This document shows positions 11,964 to 22,140 of a DNA stretch of 64,000 nucleotides, piece after piece. A program made the translations under genes and the position numbers. The stretch covers positions 99,971 to 163,970 of the forward strand of contig JBAKBP010001606.1 of assembly GCA_037953745.1 (NCBI GenBank). Reading direction: 5' to 3'. The stretch's first letter is position 1; every line of letters begins with the position of its first letter. The notes under the pieces are model-generated. The model saw nothing but the letters and a program-made list of their open reading frames with translations. It had not been told where the DNA came from and did no database searches. The stretch comes from Lithodes maja. Taxonomy: Eukaryota; Arthropoda; Malacostraca; Decapoda; Lithodidae.

Positions 11964-12443
11964 CCCTTAAATGTCGGGGCGCAACATAAGTCGAGTTAAA
12001 TAAAGCTGGACTATGTGGCGGTGCTCGACATATATCGTGTGGCAATTTCAGCACGTAATGTGGCTGAGAGAGAGAGACAAGTGGTGGCAGGAGAGTAGCG
12101 AGCGTATGACTGCTCCAGACCACCGCGGCGAACCTACTGACACGAATCCCACCTCCTCCCTCCCTCTCTCACTCGCTATATACGGAATTGTATGGGGAAA
12201 TTGCCTAATTACATGCTTTTTGCACTCGCGTTGCACGGTTTTTGCAAGAAAACTAGCCATCATAAAAGGATCGTTATGGTGTCATTCGAAAGCTCTGTTT
12301 ATGCCCTTTCAGGGATAGATACTTGTTTTACGTTCTGGGTCTTATTTAGGCATGAAAATGATCACGTAAACAGCCCTATTTTGGCTAAAAACACCCCGCT
12401 GGGCGGTACATATAAATAAACCGCATAGGCCGCTCGTAAGGTG
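11964..12443 (+). mobile_element. TTAA-flanked piggyBac-type MITE (480 bp)
   Basis: TTAA at 11960-11963 and 12444-12447 flanks it; the intact LINE copy has a single TTAA here. It starts CCCTTAAATGTCGGGGCGC, like the piggyBac-type terminus at 2577, and ends CGCTCGTAAGGTG, like the fragment at 1655-1993. It is therefore probably a deletion derivative of the same piggyBac family. No ORF of note. Confidence 0.88.
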
Positions 12444-12824
12444 TTAAGGAGTGCGTGCGGAGTTACATGGAGGGATAGACAGACTAATGAGGAAGTATGA
12501 AGGAGGTGTGGTGTGGAGGTAGATGTGCTGGAAAGTGTGAAAAGGAACAACTTGAGATGGTTCGGCCATATGGAACGTATGGAAAGCGAGAGAATGACTA
12601 AGAGGGTGTACGAGAGTGAGGTGGAGGGACAGAGGGGGAGAGGTAGACCGAATATGAGGTGGAAGGATGGAGTGAGGAACTACATGAACGAAGGCGGTGC
12701 TGGTTGGGGGGAGGGGCGTCGACTGACTGGGGACAGAGGTGCATGGGGGCGGTTCGTTCGTGGCCACCCCTTCGGGGATCACGGCGTCAGGCAATAGATA
12801 GATAGATAGATAGATCTCCCATGA

Positions 12825-12983
12825 GCTCTTTGGAACAGCCCGAGCTTCTGATGTTGAAAAGCTGGGAAAGAGACTTAGTGTACTGGAGACAGCAGCAAGA
12901 GCCATGAATAGAGTCTTGAAGTACGACTCAATAGCAATGACGGATGTATTTACGACAGTTAACTCGGTAATTACGACTATTAA
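12825..12983 (+). pseudogene. env: env-like gene, middle piece
   Basis: Coding resumes directly after the second copy of the 12-bp target duplication, in the frame left by the N-terminal piece. The residues form an amphipathic, coiled-coil-like stretch (LGKRLSVLETAARAMNRVLK), as expected just behind a fusion peptide. It stops at a TTAA (12980-12983) where a MITE was inserted. Confidence 0.78.
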
Positions 12984-13211
12984 CTCCTTGCGACATATAT
13001 GACGCGATCGCGTCATATGAATAAGTCCACCAAAAACTCATATGACGCGATCGCGTCATATGGACTTTTCTCTATACCTCTCCAATAAGTTTATGAGGCA
13101 ATTTTGCGTCATATGAGCTCAGTAAGTCCGATAAGTTACCATACGATAAAACCGTTGGTGGCAACCTCAGCCTCCTGCGATAATTCTAACGGCCGCAGTG
13201 TTGTTGTGAGT

Positions 13212-16045
13212 GTACAAAGGAAATCAAGCAACAACAGATCTAGTGACCCTTCTAGGCTGCTTGTCCTCCAAAACACTGAGGATCAAGTGTCCAAACAGTG
13301 GTTTAGAGTGGGTAAGGGAACATTGGAAAGGGAACTACTGCCCTGCCACTAACGTGGCAGGACTAGGAAGTTATTAGGGGACATAGGGGTTAGTAACTGA
13401 GGGGAGGATAAAATAAAGTTATTCATTTACAAACGCAGTCAGTCGCGGGTTTGATGCGAGATATTTGTCTAGGCGGAATTTAAATGAATCAACGGTGCTG
13501 CAGTCTATAACGTCTCGGGGAAGCCCATTCCACAAGTTGACAACTCGATTGAAGAAGAAATTCTTAGATTCGTGTGAGTTAAAAGATTTACCAATAATTT
13601 TGCAACCGTTTCCCCGCGTGAAATTAGATTGGTCGATAGTGAAGTACTTACTACAGTTCATATTGTCGATGCCTTTGATGATTTTGAACACTTGAATTAA
13701 GTCACCTCTTAATCTGCGCTGGGTTAAAGGAAATAGATTTAATTTTCTAAGACGCTCTTCGTATGGTTTGTTCTTTAGGCTAGGTATCATTTTGGTAACT
13801 CTACGTTGAACTCGTTCTAGCTTGTTTATGTCTTTTTGGTAATAAGGGCACCAGCATTGAACGCAGTATTCCAGAAGAGGGCGGACTAAGGAATTGTAAA
13901 GGGTTAGGATTACGTCTTTGGATTTATGTTCAAATGATCTGCCTATAAAGCCAATTATTTTGTTTGCCTTCTTAACAACTTCTGAACATTGTTGACTCGG
14001 TTTTAGGTTACTCGATATTGTTACTCCCAGATCGGTTTCTCTGTTTACATTCTTAAGCTGAGTGCCATTCATCAAATAGTTTGCTTTCTCATTTAGGTAT
14101 CCGATATGTAGTACTTTACATTTATCCGCATTGAAACTCATTTGCCAAATTTGGGCCCATGTGACAATTTATCTAGATTGTGTTGCATATCGTCAACTTG
14201 ATCTTTTGAGAGTACGCTATTTGCAATTTTTGTATCATCAGCAAATTTTGAGATTGTACAGGTGAGACCCTCATCTATGTCGTTGATGTAAATTAGAAAG
14301 AGAATTGGTCCTAGTACCGATCCCTGGGGTACCCCGCTACTTACATTGGTCCATTTAGATGCCTTACCGTTTATGACTACTCTTTGCTTTCTGTCGCTGA
14401 GCCAATTTTCTATCCATTTCAACACACCGTCTTGTATTCCATGCACTTTTAGTTTTAGCAGTAAACGTTTGTGGGGAACTTTGTCAAAGGCCTTTTGAAA
14501 ATCAAGGTATATAATATCTACAGCTTTACTCTCATCGTAGAGGTTGAGGATATCGTGGAAGAAGTCTAAGAGGTTTGTTAAACAGGAACGTTTTTTACGA
14601 AAGCCGTGTTGAGTATCTTTAAGTATGTTATTTTCCTCTAAGTGATTTACGAGTCTGTCTCATATGACCGTTTCTAGCATTTTACATACAACTGAGGTTA
14701 AGCTAATTGGACGATAGTTACTGGGTAGGGATTTGCTGCCTTTTTTGAATATCGGTGTTACGTTGGCTATCTTCCACTGATCAGGCATAGTTCCAGACTG
14801 CAAGGATTTATTGAAAAGTAATGTCAGTGGTTTGGAGAGCTCATCCTTAGCTTCCTTTAGAACTCTAGGCGAGATTGTATCAGGTCCAGGCGTTTTATTT
14901 ACCTTGAGTTTATCTAAACAATTCAATACTTCTCTCTCTGTAACGGTGATATTGCTTAGAACATCTGAATTATCAATCTGAATCGGCGATGGTGTAGGGA
15001 TATCACTGAGGTCTTCTGTTGTAAAAACTGATGCAAAGAAGGTATTGAGGGCATTACTCATTTGTACTTCGTCTTTGGTGTATTCTCCATTTTCATCGAC
15101 TAACGGTCCAACAGTTGAAGTAACTACTTTTTTCTTTCTGATATAACTATAGAATTCTTTCGGGTTTGTTTTACTTTGATTCGCAATATGTAACTCTAGG
15201 GTCTTTTTACTTTGCTTAATTAACTTTTTGGCTTTGCGTCGTAGCTCTACAAATTTCACCCGTTCTTCATCATTTTGTGAGGATTTTAATCTATCATTAG
15301 CAAATTTTTTAGCAAGCAGGCAGTTTGAAATATCTTTATTCCACCATTTGGGCTTATTATTATGGCCTGGACGCCGTATTTTCGATGGTATGCAGTCTTG
15401 CACTGCTTTTAGGTAAGTGGTTTCGAATAACTTCCAAGATGTATTTATGTCGTTATTGTTAATTAAAAAGCTCCAGTCAGTTTCTTTAAACATAGCTCTA
15501 AGTTTATGAAAGTTTGCTTTCTTGAAATTTGGGACTTTTTCGATGCTACTATTTGGTTCGTTACTAGTAAAGTTTAAAGTGAAAGTTATCGTACGATGGT
15601 CGCTGTTACTGAATTCATCACCAATATTCAAATTCTCTATTAATTATGCTTTTGTTGCAAGTACAATGTCAAGAACGTTATTACCACGGGTCGGTGTTCG
15701 AACAAATTGATAAAGCGAACTCTCTTGCAAGTTCGTATACAAGTCATGTCCGGAGTGTGAAGTAAGAGTATCGCCCCACTTGGTCACAGGTAAATTAAAG
15801 TCGCCAAAAAATACGGTATCTAGTGAGTTACTTACATCTGCAATTTGTTCATAAATTTCTCGGTCAGTTTGCACTGATTGAGCTGGAGGTCTGTATATTA
15901 ATGCAAGTATTAGTTTTGTACCTTTATTATTCTTTATTAGCACAAAAGATGTGTCGACGTTCACAATTTGAGGTTTTGACAAGAGGGTCGGGTTAAGACT
16001 TTCTTTGATATAAAATAAATATATAAGTGTAGTGCGAGGCAGTGG
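13212..16045 (-). mobile_element. CR1-clade LINE, 5'-truncated
   Basis: The 3' end (lower coordinates) finishes in the CTTGATTTCCTTTGTAC sequence shared by all four CR1 copies here; other copies extend it as TCCTTTGTAC repeats, the short terminal repeats typical of CR1. The 5' end is truncated within the endonuclease domain near 16040. It sits inside the TTAA MITE that splits env. Related copies: 38352-39411, 58998-60772, 61640-62928. Confidence 0.9.
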
Positions 16046-16048
16046 CAA
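13419..16048 (-). pseudogene. CR1 ORF2: endonuclease remnant and reverse transcriptase (broken)
   Basis: Minus-strand pieces, in order: the end of an APE-type endonuclease (16048-15644, with GDFNLP), RT N-terminal region (15631-14660, with TPGPDTISPRVLKE and NYRPISLTSV), RT palm (14659-14138, with LDFQKAFDKVPH, GVPQGSVLGP and FADDTK) and the C-terminal region (14141-13419, with VRPLLEYCVQ and RRLRGDL). Stops at 15644 and 14660 (the second a likely CGA to TGA change, since the copy at 59289 has Arg) and a frameshift near 14150 inactivate it. The C-terminal wording is characteristic of the CR1 clade. Confidence 0.88.
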
Positions 16049-16130
16049 TGATCCTGGGGCTCCCGCCTCCTCGGACTTACTGGAACATAATATGTCTGGG
16101 GGAGTTAATAACTTGACACAAGTACAGTAG

Positions 16131-17251
16131 TTAATTCTCTAGTTTCTGATGGACAATCCACAGATAAAGTAATTTACTTGTCCGAGATCTTGCAAGCTAC
16201 TGAGGATGATGTTAGCGATTTATTTCAGGGTACGAAGAGGGTTCTAGCAAATCTCGTTGATGCTGCCCTAAGCCGAGTCACCAGTGACCTAGTACCTGTA
16301 GAACATCTCAGTACGGCAATAGAGATAGCGAAAAATCAGTTTTCCCTGATGCCGCTATTTGATGCAGGTGAATGCGAGTTCTACTACCCTTTACTGGAAG
16401 CAGTTCTTACGCACTCATCCATTTTAGTCCACATTCCGTTCAAGTCCTCACATATGTTCAATGCTTGGAGAATTATTCCGTTCCCGTTTCTCTTTGACGG
16501 AAGATTACTAACCGTGACTGACACAGCGGACATGATGCTCGTCTCCGACGACCTTCAACTTGTGACTGTGACTGACAATGACGCACTTAACTTATGTCGG
16601 TCCTCGTATCTTCATCTATATGTGTGTCCAGCGTATGTGTTTTTCTTTACGTCCCCGGACAAAACTGCATGCGAACTTACTTTGACTCAAGCCACTGTGA
16701 CTGACACTGGAGCTATGAAAGACTGTACGTACGCCCCAGCTCCTGAGCTCCCCGTGTTTCATAAACACTTGCTAGATATTCAGTTCTTTTACTTCCCTAA
16801 CCAGACTCAGGTGTCACTCATTTGTCAAGATTCTAGAAATGTATTTCATGCACAAGGGATGTATCAGGCCCCTGATCACTGTGAAGTAAGGAGTTCACTC
16901 ATTCATACTCTGCCTTCTCATCAGCACCAAGCCCTGATTACTAACCTCCCTCCTGAGTTCATCCCTCTTAACATTTCTATCACAGGTAACTCCTCAGACC
17001 TAATCATCAAGTCACGTAGCATTAAATTGTTAAATGCATTGAATTCTTCTGAGTTTACTAATCTACTTAGTTCATCTTTCCCCATGTCCCTCAGCCCGCA
17101 GGTTATCTATCCTACAGTACTAACCCCCGCTTTGGCTCTCTCAGTAATAATTCTAATCCTTGTAGGCCTCTTCCTTCGCCTGAATTTCAGGGTTAATCGC
17201 CTGACTCGTAGACGTAAGGCTAAGCTGGCAACTGCCGTGGCGACTGTGTAA
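16131..17251 (+). pseudogene. env: env-like gene, C-terminal piece with transmembrane anchor
   Basis: An open frame runs to TAA at 17251. Starting at the TTAA of 16131 keeps it in phase with the middle env piece; a start at 16105 would meet stops. It has scattered Cys and several N-x-S/T sites. Near the C-terminus a hydrophobic span of about 20 residues (ALALSVIILILVGLFLRL) precedes a basic tail (RLTRRRKAK): a single-pass anchor with a short cytoplasmic tail, as in fusion-type Env proteins. Confidence 0.8.
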
Positions 17252-17376
17252 GTTAGTCCTTACCCTTTCATACCTTCTTTGGCATTGTTATACACTGGGA
17301 ATAGGGTTATGTAAGTCATAGGGATGATAGGGATAATATGTATGTTCGGTGGGCCTCACTTTACGTGGCCGAGCGG

Positions 17377-18155
17377 TGTAACAGCGCATTTTGAGCGACT
17401 GTACACTCTAGGGTAACTCATATAATCACTTGTATAACTCACACCCTTATAACAGTTATTCACTTACTTAAGTATACTACTGTACATTCTAATTGGGCAT
17501 GATCTCCCCTATAGAAGATCACCCCACCTATAAAGGCCTTGGTACAATTCTTGCAAGCTAAGCAGGGGTTCTCACGCTCCCTCCAGAGAATTGCAGCAAC
17601 ACCAGGATGATTGCTAGCAACTAATATTGTAGGACTCCACACTGGTAAGAAGCCGGCACGCTCGAGCCCCCAGGCATTGGGCAGTAGCAGAACAGCCACC
17701 CATTAGGAAGGTTACCCCTTCAAGCGGCCGTGGTAATTAATACAGTGACATTACAGTGACAGTGCGATACTGAGCAATTGGTGTGTGTACCGTTTACCTA
17801 TTTTCGCTATTCTTAATTCATCTATTCTTTACAGGAAGGAATTACAGATTACAGGAATTATAGCTCAATCTAGTTGTTAGCCAGCTTACTGCTTTTAATT
17901 AGGTAGATACTTCCCTGCTGGGCAATACAGTATCTACACAGACCTTATAACTATTTACAAACCGCATAGTTCTATATTTTGTGTTAACAAAATATATATA
18001 GAAAAGCCACCAGTGTCTTTGCTTCAAATCAATTACCTCTATGATTTACCTTTCAACATGTTTTTACAGTGTTAACCTGGACTACAAGCATTACAAGGAA
18101 AATCAAGGTAAGAGGCAAAAAGGGTATCAAAACAGTTTAATCCCCGATACATAAG
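17377..18155 (+). repeat. 3' LTR of env-bearing element
   Basis: It pairs with the LTR at 2900-3678 over the same 779 bp. The AATAAA of the 5' copy is changed to AACAAA here (around 17987). Instead of a polypurine tract, the bases directly upstream read GTGGCCGAGCGG (17365-17376), a tRNA A-box-like sequence. With the LTRs the element spans 2900-18155; subtracting insertions leaves roughly 10 kb. Confidence 0.9.
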
Positions 18156-18170
18156 CAATTCTGAATCACC

Positions 18171-18232
<62 letters not shown>

Positions 18233-18247
18233 TATACATATATATAT
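18171..18247. repeat. TA microsatellite
   Basis: A (TA)n run, slightly interrupted near the right end, which served as the insertion target of the next LTR element; ATAT flanks both of that element's ends (18244-18247 and 30755-30758). Confidence 0.9.
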
Positions 18248-18324
18248 TGTGACGCACCCAGTGCGTGGCAACTTAACCTGATTGTACTCCTTGGTACTCC
18301 ACTGTATCGCCGCGGTGCCGTGTA

Positions 18325-18364
<40 letters not shown>

Positions 18365-19348
18365 TGTGCTGGCTGCTTATATTGAGTGTGACAACGTATA
18401 ACTATGTTCTTTGTATCTCTGCAAAGGTCTCGTCATTTGCTAACCAGTGGTGGGTTTTGTTTTAAGCCATGTCGAGACCTTCCATTTAATATGTAGTATC
18501 AATAGAGAAGTTGATAGATGAGATGATAGGAATTCAGAGAGAGAGAGTGAGTTAGACTTCAGAGCGAGAGGGTAGCAATGGTTGCCAGACGTATGGACCG
18601 GTTGGCAGCCCTGCGCTTATAGCTAGGTGCGACAGGGTTGGTAGTACATTGCCGCCTGCATATGCTGCCTGGCTGCCCATGTTGTCGTACTGCACATTGC
18701 ATGGAGGCTCGCTGTGTGTTCCATGATCAGGTTGCCTAGAACCTTTGAGATTCTAACATCCCTTGCCCTCTCTCCCAATTTCTCACGGTTGCACTCTTTC
18801 TCTCTGACGACATTACTCTCATTTCATTCTTCTCTCTATTTAAATGCATACCCTTCCCTTGAGGTCCTAAAGGAGTTTCAGCACTCACCTCTCGTATTAC
18901 TCTTAGGACAAGCATATATGAGGCGCTCATTCGCAGAACGTGATAACCGCCACCTCTGGCAAAACCCGTTATATTATCGCATTATATTGCCACATCCTTT
19001 TCGAATCTGGAGCCGTGGTAGGGAGCTATATTTGAGAATGTCAACATGGTTGAAAATCGCATAAAGTGCGACGCACTTTCTTCCGTGTTGACAGGGCGTT
19101 TGACTTGCCCTCGTTTCTGCATCGCAGAGGGTGATATGCGCCACCCAGGCAGCGTGTGTTCAGCCAGCCAATGACAGCCCGGCTATGGTACCGCGTGGGC
19201 GCCAGCTCAGCCACTCACGGCGCGCGTTGCTCTCTGTTCTCCCGCCACAATACAGTCTAGCTCAGCTCTCACGCCGTACGGATCGTTTACCTCGCACCTG
19301 GTGTTGTTTTTGTGCCGTTTTGACCGTGTTGCAGTGCTTCCCTGAACA

Positions 19349-21247
19349 ATGAGTGATAGTGAGAGTGAGAGTGATAGTGGGAGCCCACCCCCACCTATAA
19401 AAAAGAGGTGTAACCCGGACAATTGGTCTGAAATAATCGCCAGGAACAAGAGAAATTCTGGGAAGGAATATCTCAGCCGCGAAACAGGAAATACAGTGAA
19501 TGCTAGAGTTATTGGACCGCCTTGCAATGATGGATGCTACGATAAAATTGCTGAACCTATCCGCCAAGCAATCCACAATAACTTCTGGCAAACTGGAGAT
19601 TGGTTAGTCCAGAATACCGTCATTCAGAAACAAGTTCTGTCAGTGCCAGTGAAACGACGAAGAAAGCCTGCCGACATCAACAACCCTGGTCCCCATCGGT
19701 CATGCACCCGCAAATTTACTCTCTCCTACCAGTCTACAACTTATAATATTTGCAAGACAGCCTTCATCAACATTTTAGCCATAGGTAGGACAAGATTAGA
19801 GAATGCCCTGACCCACGTGAGTGACACTGGTACACCGAAGAGAGACGGCCGCGGGCAACACAAGAACCGTGTCACCATTGCAGGTCCTGATGCAAAGCGT
19901 GTGCACAAACACATTGCATCATTCCCCAGCGTTACCAGCCATTATAGCAGAGCCAAATCGCCCAATTTGCGGTACCTAGAGACATCGTTGAGTTTAAGCC
20001 GGATGTACCACCTGTATTCTACCTGGATGGCTGAGAATTATCCTAACAACACCGTAGTCAAGGAAAGTTATTACCGGAAAGTTTTCAAAAGTAAAGAACT
20101 CTCCTTCTCACCACCAAATACTGATACTTGCTCGACCTGTGACCTAGCTAAGACCACTTTGAAACATGCCAGTAATGACGCAGATAATGCAATCTTGCAG
20201 GCTGAACTTGATGAACACCTGGCGCTGGCACGGCAGGCACAAACACTTATGAAGACTCTGGGGCAGGACAGGGACGATGATACTCGTGTCATAGCCTTGG
20301 ACCTCCAACAGACACAGCCAATACCTCGTCTCACCACTAATGCTGCCTACTATAAGAAGAAAGTCTGGCTGTACAATTTATGCATTTCCAACCTCAAGAC
20401 CGGTGAAAACCAGTTCTTCGTGTGGGATGAGGTGACAGGTGGGCGTGGCTCGGTCGAGGTGGGTTCGTGCATCAAAAAGTGGATCGGGAATGAAGTACTG
20501 CTTCATGGTGATTTTGGCAAGCTTATACTATTCAGTGACAATTGTGGTGGACAGAATAAGAACATTAATATCATGCTCTGCCATCTTTACGAACTGCACA
20601 GTCGCCGTCTTCAGGAAGTGGTCCATTATTTCCTCATCCCAGGACATAGTTACATGTCGTGTGACAGGGCTTTTGGGAACATAGAAAAGCGCTTCAGGGT
20701 TGAGGGGAACATCTATGATTTTGAACACTATGTCAAGGTGATTGAGCGTGCGGTCCACGCAGGTAACAAGGTCATTCCCATGGTGAGAGAGGACTTTCTA
20801 AACTTAGACCTGTTGCAAAGTGTCATAACTCACCGTACACCCGCCAAGCCACTCCTATTCTCTGAATGTCGCCGATTCTGCTTTACTCTGCAATATAGGG
20901 ATGGGTATCAGCTGTCTCGAGGCTACGAGGGGCCTCTGCATTGTCTCAGGCTTATGCCAGGTAAAGCCAAGTATTCTCCATCGGCCTTTAATCTGTCACG
21001 AGTGCCACTCACCCCCAAGTACCCAGCTGCCATCAAACTTCAAGCTGACAAACTCCAAGCCGTCCACGACCTGCTATCCTACATTCCGCCAATCCACTCG
21101 GAGTATTACCAGGAACTTTTTCGTATGCAGAGGGACCTCAGTAGAGCAGCTAGACCAGCCTTGGACAACAACTCTGACTCCTCTGATATTGATGACAACC
21201 TGCAAGAGTATGCAGATGATAGTGACAGTGATAGCGACACTGCCTGA
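19349..21247 (+). CDS. Transposase-like protein, 632 aa (DUF7869-type, possibly Sola-class)
   Basis: It is an intact single-exon ORF filling most of the transposon. The N-terminus (SDSESESDSGS) and C-terminus (DDSDSDSDTA) are acidic. A CSTC motif lies near residue 260. Candidate catalytic acids are Asp318 (ALDLQQTQ), Asp397 (FSDNCGGQNKN) and Glu446 (FGNIEKRF), the last just after a conserved HYFLIPGHSYMSCDR stretch. The SDNC.GQNKN plus GHSYM..DR pattern is common in uncharacterised invertebrate proteins annotated with DUF7869; its DDE-transposase role is inferred from this and from the TIRs. The 4-bp TSD would fit the Sola superfamily. Start chosen as the first ATG before the acidic tract. 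Confidence 0.8.
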   Translation: MSDSESESDSGSPPPPIKKRCNPDNWSEIIARNKRNSGKEYLSRETGNTVNARVIGPPCNDGCYDKIAEPIRQAIHNNFWQTGDWLVQNTVIQKQVLSVPVKRRRKPADINNPGPHRSCTRKFTLSYQSTTYNICKTAFINILAIGRTRLENALTHVSDTGTPKRDGRGQHKNRVTIAGPDAKRVHKHIASFPSVTSHYSRAKSPNLRYLETSLSLSRMYHLYSTWMAENYPNNTVVKESYYRKVFKSKELSFSPPNTDTCSTCDLAKTTLKHASNDADNAILQAELDEHLALARQAQTLMKTLGQDRDDDTRVIALDLQQTQPIPRLTTNAAYYKKKVWLYNLCISNLKTGENQFFVWDEVTGGRGSVEVGSCIKKWIGNEVLLHGDFGKLILFSDNCGGQNKNINIMLCHLYELHSRRLQEVVHYFLIPGHSYMSCDRAFGNIEKRFRVEGNIYDFEHYVKVIERAVHAGNKVIPMVREDFLNLDLLQSVITHRTPAKPLLFSECRRFCFTLQYRDGYQLSRGYEGPLHCLRLMPGKAKYSPSAFNLSRVPLTPKYPAAIKLQADKLQAVHDLLSYIPPIHSEYYQELFRMQRDLSRAARPALDNNSDSSDIDDNLQEYADDSDSDSDTA

Positions 21248-21780
21248 CTACTCGGTGAGTATGAATATATAAAATTTAATGTAACAATAGAATAGAGTAA
21301 TAATGCATTTTAGTAAGGTAAAATTGTTAAACAATAGCAATCTTTACACAAGAACATTATAGTAACTAGCCATCAAATTCCTTCCTTTGATTAACATTTT
21401 GTAAAATCATGTCCTTCCCAAGCTGAATAAAATATCCCAAATTAATTAATTAACAGTAATACTAGCTTACTTTCTATAATAATAAATCAATAACATTAAA
21501 GTAGCAAAATTATTACTCTATTCTTGTGTTTTACTTATTCATTATTATTCACCATGTCTTCCTCCATTTTCTAATCTTTATTATCGCTTATTAATTTTAT
21601 AAAATTATGTTTCTATTATCTTACCCTACTCTTCCATGTCTTATTATTATTCACTGATAATATTATTTATGTTTTATTGTTATACATTTGCTTTTTCTAA
21701 ACGTTTCTACAGTATTGAATTGATATGGGGTTATAAAATCATGGGATTATTTCAATCACACTCACGTTACTATTAATTAC

Positions 21781-22140
21781 AAGCAATTTATTATTTTTTT
21801 TTTTGTGGTTCATGGCTAGATACTATTTTCCGCACATTTTGAAAACACTGTCACCTCTCTCCTTAATCGGGTCTGATAGTTACAGCTTTTTATAAGTCGG
21901 CAAACTTCAGACGCGATTTACTCCTTTTTTTATTTTGGGCAACTATCATGTTCTGCGATAAATAACAAGCAATTTATTATTTTTTTTTTTGTGGTACGTA
22001 CCTAGATACTATTTTCCGAACATTTTGAAAACACTGTCACCTCTCTCCTAAATCGGGTCTGATAGTTACAACTTTTTATAAGTCGGCAAACTTCAGACGC
22101 GATTTGCTCCGTTTCTTATTTTGGGCGGTCAACACGTTCT
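21781..22140. repeat. Subterminal 186-bp tandem duplication in the DNA transposon
   Basis: Copies begin AAGCAATTTATTATTTTT at 21781 and 21967. Each contains a CACTGTCACCTCTCTCC block and ends in (C/T)GTTCTGCGA, which is part of the inner TIR; only the outer copy continues into the full TIR. Confidence 0.85.

Larger units (their letters stand above)
10739..12797 (+). pseudogene. RTE-like LINE reverse transcriptase, C-terminal part (three pieces)
   Basis: Coding pieces are 10739-11087, 11719-11963 and 12444-12797. They correspond in order to the RT palm and thumb and the Cys-poor basic C-terminal region of the 1003-aa protein encoded at 57438-54427. The last piece ends with GDHGVRQ and a stop whose TAG is the first unit of the ATAG tail. 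Each interruption lies exactly at a TTAA that is single in the intact copy and doubled here. Confidence 0.88.
10739..12812 (+). mobile_element. RTE-like LINE, 5'-truncated, inserted in env
   Basis: The sequence matches the 3' part of the full-length LINE at 54414-57630 (opposite strand), beginning within the reverse transcriptase palm. It contains the FADD catalytic motif (near 10894) and ends in an ATAG tetranucleotide tail at about 12790-12812. The 12-bp TSD GATCTCCCATGA flanks it, showing target-primed insertion into env. Two TTAA-flanked elements (11088-11714 and 11964-12443) were inserted into it later and break the ORF. Confidence 0.92.
12984..16104. mobile_element. TTAA-type MITE in env, carrying a CR1 LINE
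   Basis: Left end: TTAACTCCTTGCGACATAT at 12980. Right end: complement of TTAACTCCCCCAGACATAT, with TTAA at 16105-16108. These make imperfect inverted termini resembling the MITE at 33632. Near the left end a palindrome, ATATGACGCGATCGCGTCAT, occurs twice (about 12998-13019 and 13039-13060). Without the CR1 insert (13212-about 16040) it would be roughly 300 bp. The env frame actually resumes at another TTAA, 16131-16134, leaving 26 unexplained bases. Confidence 0.7.
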
